Part shown: piece by piece, positions 61,501 to 64,000 of the stretch
How the letters are laid out: each line of letters begins with the position of its first letter
Position numbering within the stretch: position 1 is the first letter of the stretch
Source of the DNA: Tanypteryx hageni
Taxonomy: Eukaryota; Arthropoda; Insecta; Odonata; Petaluridae
DNA: 64,000 bases
Direction of reading: 5' to 3'
Assembly (NCBI GenBank): GCA_028673005.1
Contig: CM054116.1
Location: 23,103,840-23,167,839, forward strand
The notes under the pieces: model-generated
What the model saw: only the letters and a program-made list of their open reading frames with translations
What the model was told of the DNA's origin: nothing
Database searches by the model: none
Made by a program: the position numbers and the translations under genes

Positions 61501-62492
61501 AGAAACCACCATGCACAAGTAAATCTTAATACTATAACTGCTTTAACACAATATTTCATCAAAGTCATGAATCTAAGAAAATATACCTGAAATATTAGAA
61601 AGGGTTGAATAAACCACAAGCATTTGAAATACGTAATTAATTCGTTTGATGACGTAATTAAAGCATTGAGCAATGAATATTTGGCTACTAATGCTACAAT
61701 ATGTTCAAGTAAATCTTTTGTTCTTCAAGTTGTAACTTAAATTGGAAGAATAATAAATTATTCCGAGAACTGTGCAAATATTTCGGTACTCATAAATAGT
61801 ACGAGTGATCAAAAATTTCTATTAATTACGATATAACCAATTTCCAGCACGAATTTTCCTAAGATATTTACAGGCTACATGATATGATATAAGCAATACT
61901 TAATTACGTTATTTAAGGCCACGAAATCTCCCCAATAATTATCGCACACCCTTCTAATAACGTACTTTAAGTCCTCATTTCCAAATACTCGACATATCTA
62001 GTTGAGAAGTAGTATTCTCGGCGTCCACAACTATACTAACCATTATAACCTGAACTTAAGTTGTCAACCTAAAAAGGTCGGTATGACGCGGCATTCCTCG
62101 ATGACCTTAGTGAATAAAGCCTTTTCCACTATTTAAAAACCCAAGACTATAATACAACTGTTACCAACACATTAATGAAGGTAGTTACAGCAATAAAAGC
62201 CAACGAAAATATCTAAGATTACAGCTGTAAGGATTCAATCGTAGTCTGCATTTGATATACTCGGTTAATTTTTAGAGAAAATTAATCCAGTCAAACCAAT
62301 AACCTTGGTGAAACTTGCTAATCTGATCAGGCAGCCATTACGGGATTCGTCACTATTACATTCAATATAAAAATATAATAAATATAAATAATATCACACT
62401 CACCTACTACTACTTAAACAAGGCATGGCTTGTGGGAGTTCTCCTTTACTACTTTCAGAACAATGTAATGCCAAAATGGCACTAATACTCAT
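25462..62492 (-). CDS. OAZ: ornithine decarboxylase antizyme, complete, with +1 programmed frameshift
   Basis: Antizyme binds and inhibits ornithine decarboxylase, targets it to the 26S proteasome without ubiquitin, and blocks polyamine uptake; its synthesis depends on polyamine-stimulated +1 frameshifting. Five coding exons are on the minus strand: 62404-62492, 30591-30823, 29752-29939, 29187-29272 and 25462-25574. All junctions are GT-AG and in phase. ORF1 (59 codons) ends GVGPRWWS then UGA, like the vertebrate GPRWCS-UGA. ORF2, read after the shift, gives 176 residues, for about 235 in all (human OAZ1 has 228). ORF2 contains LQIPSCLLPEGSKEGFVSLL, EYAEEVLKCAHVIVCFKK, RTFMFLGFQTLAPGHSMVP and ends NLYMLYVIE, matching the antizyme domain (acetyltransferase-like fold). 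Intron 1 is about 31.6 kb. A conceptual translation without the shift would wrongly stop at residue 59. Confidence 0.95.
25575..26822 (-). other. OAZ intron 4, part outside the Tigger element
   Basis: AT-rich intron with no coding signal recognised. A 98-codon minus-strand frame at 25856-26152 is cysteine/serine-rich and has no recognisable domain, so I left it out as a gene. Confidence 0.5.
26823..29126. mobile_element. Tigger/pogo element, 2.3 kb, inside OAZ intron 4
   Basis: The ends are inverted repeats starting CAGTCAAACTCG, with TA on both sides (26821-26822 and 29127-29128). The sub-terminal word ATAACGAGCA is repeated near both ends (about 26840, 26935, 29075 and 29105 in either orientation). 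A broken plus-strand transposase lies within. Confidence 0.9.
27427..28513 (+). pseudogene. Tigger/CENP-B-type transposase, frameshifted
   Basis: It starts near 27427 (MYVHKRKCLSIHKKVDIIQE), shifts frame near 27505, and continues KKFNLSSSTVSTLWKIKEAI and the CENP-B DNA-binding block (QLGHENFTCNNGWLDRFKNR). It shifts again near 27830, then shows ASEWAKSVWEECGKGYREED, YNAEETGLF, LLLVDNCPAHPHMQ and LQPMDMGIIKSFKC. In this family the first catalytic block is normally YNADETGLF; here the codon at 27904-27906 is GAA (Glu). A further shift lies near 28050 and a stop near 28181. The copy is dead, and already had the catalytic substitution or gained it after inactivation. Confidence 0.85.
29187..29272 (-). 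CDS. OAZ: OAZ exon 4
   Basis: 86 bp encoding FVSLLEYAEEVLKCAHVIVC and FKKDRTDR, the most conserved part of the antizyme family. Acceptor CTTCAACAG, donor GTAAGG. The Tigger element in the next intron ends 60 bp beyond this donor. Confidence 0.96.
29752..29939 (-). CDS. OAZ: OAZ exon 3
   Basis: Acceptor CTCTTACAG, donor GTGAGT, phase 0 in and phase 2 out. It encodes ESELIARVTQLHQNGG and LRLTFVLHLTESTHVCWEAV, then the start of the antizyme core (LYLQIPSCLLPEGSKEG). Confidence 0.95.
29940..30590 (-). other. OAZ intron 2
   Basis: Short intron with no coding signal. It contains a perfect 10-bp stem (ATGTCTGTGG at 30223-30232 and CCACAGACAT at 30241-30250, loop of 8). Confidence 0.6.
30591..30823 (-). 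CDS. OAZ: OAZ exon 2, carrying the +1 frameshift site
   Basis: ORF1 ends in this exon at the UGA at 30733-30735, directly after the UCC at 30736-30738. Skipping one base and reading GAU (30734-30732) opens 48 codons to the donor after 30591, rich in Q, S and H. The acceptor is TTTTCAG before 30823, with a second AG three bases on. Confidence 0.93.
30720..30759 (-). promoter_or_regulatory. OAZ: OAZ +1 recoding signal with flanking 9-bp stem
   Basis: The shift codon pair UCC UGA (30738-30733) is followed by U, as in most animal antizymes. GGCGUGGGG (30759-30751) can pair perfectly with CCCCACGCC (30728-30720), placing the shift site in a 22-nt loop. Frameshifting at UCC-UGA is known for the family; the stem is my observation and its role is inference. 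Confidence 0.85.
31030..32090. repeat. degenerate ~60-bp minisatellite
   Basis: At least seven diverged units carry words of the form CGTAACAGAAAATGAAAACC, TAGCATTACAAAGTGATAAC and ATTTCTTTTATTAATTACG. The GATAAC/GGTAAC word recurs at about 31474, 31541, 31596, 31658, 31719 and 31792 (spacing 55-73). The block is bracketed by related words: GTGCAAATTTGCGAAGTGCAAG at about 31053 and GCACAAATTTGCAAACCGCAAG at about 32057. Confidence 0.65.
32091..34241. other. AT-rich intron sequence
   Basis: Part of OAZ intron 1. No gene, RNA gene or clear repeat is recognised. Confidence 0.5.
34242..34880. other. GC-richer patch with open frames, unassigned
   Basis: On the minus strand 34586-34867 is open for 93 codons (including RRGWNERSSIECVKDEFISF and ITVFSVFGRETEWKRVLKNK), overlapping further open frames to 34242. 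The plus strand is open too (34611-34880). I recognise no domain. The patch is CpG-richer than its surroundings inside OAZ intron 1, so an alternative promoter/exon or an unknown exon are possible readings; chance is also possible. Confidence 0.25.
35689..35965 (-). repeat. dispersed repeat family, copy B (inverted relative to copy A)
   Basis: The reverse complement matches copy A at 16680-16971 throughout. It is followed at 35968-35997 by the palindrome CATAATCCCGTCAAATATGA plus CGGGATTATG. Confidence 0.75.
36087..36300. repeat. polypyrimidine tract
   Basis: About 210 bp dominated by CT-rich words (CCCTCCTCCTCTTCCTCTC and similar) between repeat copies B and C. It is low-complexity sequence. 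Confidence 0.75.
36447..36560 (+). repeat. dispersed repeat family, copy C (partial)
   Basis: TTCTCGAAGTTTAACAATGA and AATATGTGATTTAAATGTTT match the first ~110 bp of copy A. It stops just before the Tigger derivative at 36578, and is inverted relative to copy B 0.5 kb away. Confidence 0.65.
36578..37686. mobile_element. internally deleted Tigger element
   Basis: The left end is CAGTGGAAATCGGTTAACAC next to TA. The right end region has GGTTAACCGATATTTCGTG and GTTAACCATTTCGCGTTAAG before a final CACTG at 37686. The terminal GTTAACACGAAAT words are mirrored. The right border lacks a clear TA, so it is approximate. Only the DNA-binding start of a transposase remains, on the minus strand. Confidence 0.65.
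36720..37018 (-). pseudogene. CENP-B-type HTH fragment of a Tigger transposase
   Basis: The ATG at 37018 begins MSNKARKQNALPLKVKMKLL, followed by KTDICKEFGIPNSSLSTIIK, which is the CENP-B N-terminal helix-turn-helix. RKRLHTAKHKDLDAALLIWF and EARAQNAPISDPVI then start the second (Tc5-type) DNA-binding domain, after which the family match is lost. The DDE domain is missing. The frame itself stays open to 36533. Confidence 0.75.
37845..38700. repeat. tandem array of six diverged ~143-bp units
   Basis: The word AGGGCTGCCACAAT (with variants) recurs at about 37931, 38062, 38202, 38349, 38491 and 38638, spacing 131-147. A second word, GGATTTTAACCAAATTTGGT and its variant GGATTTCAAAGAAATTTTGT, alternates between units, so the higher-order period is about 285 bp. 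The array ends in GACGAAAAGCACTTCTG and a perfect hairpin, CACGGG-AAA-CCCGTG (about 38739-38753), a few bases before CCCTAC. This layout resembles non-autonomous Helitrons, but the CTRR end is not exact. Confidence 0.7.
38771..40640. other. intron sequence, nothing recognised
   Basis: Part of OAZ intron 1. Moderately AT-rich, with no long ORF with recognisable domains and no clear repeat. Confidence 0.5.
40641..41110. other. GC/CpG-richer patch with overlapping open frames
   Basis: Both strands are open for 85-120 codons, as expected for GC-rich sequence with few stops. The products (for example RRWRRARRLRWSWWGG on the plus strand) look random. CpG density is visibly higher than in the surroundings. 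It may be a regulatory island within OAZ intron 1; no direct evidence. Confidence 0.3.
41155..41740. mobile_element. Tigger-like MITE of the CCCTCGATTTACACGG family
   Basis: The left end is CATCCCTCGAATTACACGG and the right end read inward is TATTCCTCGATTTACACGG. Internal ACCGTGTAAATC words are repeated near both ends. 41400-41735 matches 14607-14925 in reverse complement. It is non-coding. Confidence 0.7.
41945..43844. mobile_element. hAT element with a non-LTR retrotransposon inserted in it
   Basis: The left end is CAGTGCCGTAACTAC; the right end read inward is CAGCGCCGTAACTAG. The flanks are attatact (41937-41944) and attataat (43845-43852), 7 of 8 identical. Next to the right end is GTTTGCCCCGAGTGCTAAAA, a sequence style common in these hAT MITEs. 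Almost all of the interior is the minus-strand LINE at about 41960-43600, so the hAT was probably a short MITE before the LINE landed. Confidence 0.75.
41977..43600 (-). pseudogene. 5'-truncated non-LTR retrotransposon reverse transcriptase
   Basis: The open frame 41977-43134 has the RT blocks QHGFREGRSCDTQLGLFVND, DAVFLDFRKAFDKVPHRKLL, SGVPQGSVIGPMLFLLYIND, FADDAVVYRQI (catalytic F-A-D-D) and SVKYLGVTLNRDLSWDTP, and ends SFFPRTIRDHNR. Upstream, in shifted frames, PIHKGGDKENPENYRPISLT (about 43135-43225) and IKISEAGIAKQLGAIKPNKN (about 43350-43440) belong to the same protein. The frame breaks near 43135 and 43345, and the endonuclease domain is missing, so it cannot act alone. A 21-bp tandem duplication lies at 43443-43484. 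The family is CR1/L2/Jockey-like. Confidence 0.88.
44061..44715. mobile_element. hAT deletion derivative, 655 bp
   Basis: It starts CAGGGCCGTCCTTTACG and, read inward from the right end, CAGGGTCGTCCTTAAGG. The flanks gtaatacc and attatacc share six of eight bases. It retains the 3' end of a minus-strand transposase. Confidence 0.8.
44180..44440 (-). pseudogene. hAT dimerisation domain fragment
   Basis: The minus-strand frame reads YTNASIAYRILLTIPVTVAN, then AEMSFSKLKLIKSHLRSTMT and EERLVASAILSIEKYVV, then stops. This is the intact hAT C-terminal dimerisation motif of ZMYM1-like transposases; everything N-terminal is deleted. Confidence 0.85.
44724..45419. other. intron sequence, nothing recognised
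   Basis: Part of OAZ intron 1. No repeats or coding signal seen. Confidence 0.5.
45428..45701. mobile_element. 274-bp hAT MITE with perfect 8-bp target duplication
   Basis: It starts CAGTGTTTCTCAAACTGGG and, read inward from the right end, CATGTGGTTCCCAAACC. Both flanks are aactagag (45420-45427 and 45702-45709). It is non-coding. Confidence 0.92.
45800..46270. other. purine- and CpG-rich patch in OAZ intron 1
   Basis: A run of GA-rich, CG-containing sequence, unlike the AT-rich surroundings. No coding signal is recognised on either strand. Candidate regulatory DNA by composition only. Confidence 0.3.
46271..51758. other. intron sequence, nothing firm
   Basis: Part of OAZ intron 1. 46930-46955 has TGACGCACGTGACACGCGCG (E-box/CRE-like words). 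47095-47376 (-) is open for 93 codons without a recognisable domain. A B-box-like GGGTTCAAATCCCA occurs at about 48351 without a well-placed A box. No gene called. Confidence 0.4.
51759..51773 (+). repeat. 15-bp G homopolymer
   Basis: A run of about 15 G residues, probably length-variable and prone to assembly error. Confidence 0.85.
52530..52787 (-). pseudogene. DDE transposase fragment with DQTG block
   Basis: One minus-strand frame reads DQTGCEYRVDVKRTLTHQGD, a stop, then ITHSYTAQYAITTSGNLLPK, VFLCMQEPGDTF, a second stop and EEFLNVVVTCSKSG. The DQTG sequence fits the first catalytic aspartate of mariner/pogo-type DDE transposases and the LLPK..LQEP block fits what follows it in a group of animal transposases I have seen but cannot name with certainty. 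Two in-frame stops. Confidence 0.6.
53228..53430 (-). repeat. tRNA-derived SINE
   Basis: On the minus strand TGGCTCGGTATTTACCG (A-box region) is followed about 35 bp later by GGGTTCAAATCCC (a perfect B box, at about 53350), then a short unrelated body and a TTATTATTATTTATTTA-type tail at 53228-53290. Box order and spacing fit a pol III promoter. The tRNA part is no longer an intact cloverleaf. Confidence 0.75.
54082..54679. mobile_element. Ac-like hAT MITE, 598 bp
   Basis: It starts TAGGGATGGAC and ends GTCATCCCTA, the terminal type of Ac-like hAT elements. The flanks ggctacag (54074-54081) and tgctacag (54680-54687) match at 7 of 8 bases. It is AT-rich and non-coding. Confidence 0.8.
54688..62400. 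other. 5' part of OAZ intron 1, nothing firm
   Basis: Mostly AT-rich sequence. 56684-56721 is a TA/CA microsatellite. 56740-56960 has GAGCTGAAATTTGGCATGAA, a wording shared with 35600-35620 and, loosely, the array at 37845-38700. 60382-60615 (+) is open for 77 codons with a basic tail but no recognised domain. No gene called. Confidence 0.4.
56684..56721. repeat. TA/CA microsatellite
   Basis: Alternating TATATATA, then ACACACACACACA, then TATATATATATATAT. Confidence 0.9.
62404..62492 (-). CDS. OAZ: OAZ coding exon 1
   Basis: It starts at the ATG at 62492, encodes MSISAILALHCSESSKGELP and then QAMPCLSSS, and leaves AG before a strong donor, GTGAGT. The two left-over bases are completed by the first T of exon 2. 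No in-frame stop precedes the ATG in the next ~140 bp upstream, but it is the first ATG in frame. The join is inferred from phase, the strong splice sites and the need for an ORF1 start. Confidence 0.75.
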
Positions 62493-62645
62493 AATTCTTT
62501 CGTGGTTTACGCCACAGTTCCCTCCGTGTCTCCTTCTCGAAGAAGTATGGCCGCACCGCCGCACGGTTGATAAAAACAAGTTGAACAGGCCTATCCAAAA
62601 CTGACTATAGACTCGCCACCAGAATCCTCGTTAAAAGCGCCCACT
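62493..62645 (-). promoter_or_regulatory. OAZ: OAZ 5' UTR and promoter-proximal region
   Basis: This is directly upstream of the ORF1 ATG and GC-richer than its surroundings (for example GTGCGGCGGTGCGGCC). No in-frame stop separates it from the ATG and no TATA box is obvious. The transcription start is probably between 62600 and 62650, inferred from the composition change. Confidence 0.4.
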
Positions 62646-62934
62646 TTGAAAATGAAAATATGTTAGTCGAAAATAAGTACAAAATTGACTTAAAAAATGG
62701 TTTGTATCCATAGTAACACTTAACATTCCGCCGTAGCCATTTCACAATAATATTTTAATCATGTAAAATGCTACATTTTATATACTTTTGATGTAGTATA
62801 CTTGCACAAAATCTCTTGCAAATAAGCATTTTTTTAGAATTTTGCTGCAATTTATATAGCATATAACCAATATAAATTACATTATTTTATATAAATAATA
62901 TTCGTTAAATGCGTTTAACATTGTGCAATTCATT

Positions 62935-63852
62935 GGGTCGAGTGAATAAAAACTAAGCAAATGCTTAAAGCATTAAGCATAAGCATTTGCTAAAAGCATA
63001 AACAAATGCTAAAAGCATTTGCTTCATATTGAGTGAATAAAAGTTTGCTTTTGCTTATAAGCATTTGCTACTCAGTTTTAAGCAAATGCTTACATTTTAC
63101 GGAAGAAAGCTCTTTGCAACTCTTCCTTCACTTGTTTTTGTTTACATTTAAAGTTTTACATAGTTGAATTTCAAACTAAAAACATAAATATATTGGGTAA
63201 TATTTTTTAAAAAGTTAATTAATAATTTTTTAAAACTTTCTTTTATAACTGAATTCGATAATATCACAAATCATGGGTGTATTTTTATTCAATTAGTTAT
63301 AGTAATTTTATCCAGTCATTTGCCTTTATAGTGATTTTGGACGCCACAAATATTTCTATCTTACATCACTTAAGTACCTTAAAAATATTTCTATCTTCTG
63401 TTTGGAAGACAGTACCCCACCACGTCTCTCTTGATATTCTACGAGTAACAGATTTGAAATATAGGTACTTAACATTTTCTTCAGAGAAACGATATAAATT
63501 TTTATAACGTTGAAACTTTTCTCGTATTTTTTAACCTTTCGTGTCACCATAAATTACCATATTTATATTTAGGATCAATTATCATGAAAATAGAGTACTT
63601 GGAAATATTTTAGCAAGCCCTTTACCTCACTTAAAAGAGTTTAAGCATATGCTTAAAGCATTAAGCAAAAGCTCGGTTTTATTCACACAATTTTAAGCAA
63701 ATGCTTAAGAAAATTCCTAAAAATAAGCAAATGCTTATTCTTTCTAGCAAAAGCAAATGCTATTTTTTTATTCACCCCAAATTAAGCATTTGCTTAAAAA
63801 GTGAGGGAAATCTTAAGCATAAGCATTTGCTTATTTTTTATTCACTCGACCC
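62935..63852. mobile_element. 918-bp inverted-repeat element with clusters of AAGCAAATGCTT
   Basis: The ends are inverted copies of GGGTCGAGTGAATAAAAA followed by TAAGCAAATGCTTA. ATT lies on both sides (62932-62934 and 63853-63855). The palindromic word AAGCAAATGCTT, or half of it (AAGCATTTGC), recurs more than ten times in 62955-63095 and 63640-63835. The middle has a 76-codon plus-strand frame (63277-63507) with no recognised domain. The superfamily is not clear. It lies about 0.3 kb upstream of the OAZ 5' region. Confidence 0.75.
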
Positions 63853-64000
63853 ATTCTCTTATGCATGAAGTCTCATTATTACTTAAAATGGCTACGGTTT
63901 TTTGTTATAATAAATGCTTTTGAAATTCAAGTTAGACAATTTGCACATTTTAAAGCTTTATAGTAGTACTACTTGTCATGAGCTTATATCTCAGACATTT

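Noticed and set aside
1..64000. CRISPR arrays, operons, bacterial promoters or ribosome-binding sites
   Set aside because: Spliced genes and the transposon content show this is eukaryotic; no regularly spaced repeat-spacer structure was seen.

Overview
The window is animal nuclear DNA, most likely from an insect or another arthropod with a large, AT-rich, transposon-filled genome. Two conserved multi-exon genes are visible, both on the minus strand: serine hydroxymethyltransferase (SHMT) and ornithine decarboxylase antizyme (OAZ). The mobile-element content (hAT, Tigger/pogo, non-LTR retrotransposon and tRNA-SINE relics) is typical of arthropods. I cannot name the species.

Layout. 1-5400 is repeat-rich, with short direct repeats split by a hAT element, a TA/CA microsatellite and a 0.7 kb inverted repeat. 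5597-7171 (+) holds a small spliced gene model of unknown function. 7373-8811 (-) holds the first five coding exons of SHMT, with a mitochondrial leader and an internal start that would give a cytosolic form. The rest of SHMT is not in the window, so its next intron must run past the left edge unless the gene is broken. 9.8-23.4 kb is almost all transposon remains: a non-LTR end, a Tigger element with a C-terminal zinc finger, a row of hAT MITEs, a GTF2IRD2/SCAND3-like hAT relic, and a 3.2 kb ZMYM1-type hAT with a perfect 8-bp target duplication.

25.5-62.6 kb (-) is the OAZ gene. Five coding exons join in frame, and the polyamine-regulated +1 frameshift site (UCC UGA) is intact. Intron 1 is about 31.6 kb. 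It holds a degenerate minisatellite, a ~143-bp tandem array, a gutted Tigger, a non-LTR element nested in a hAT element, several MITEs, a long-TIR DDE element carrying a tRNA-SINE, and a few CpG-richer patches. Intron 4 holds another decayed Tigger whose end lies 60 bp from the exon 4 donor. Just upstream of OAZ exon 1 is a 0.9 kb element with clusters of a palindromic AAGCAAATGCTT motif at both ends.

The two host genes serve separate pathways: one-carbon/serine metabolism (SHMT) and feedback control of polyamine synthesis (OAZ). Every transposase I can read is frameshifted, truncated or stopped. The observations most worth checking are the OAZ frameshift site with a 9-bp stem enclosing it, the unknown gene antisense to SHMT, and several apparently undescribed repeat families.
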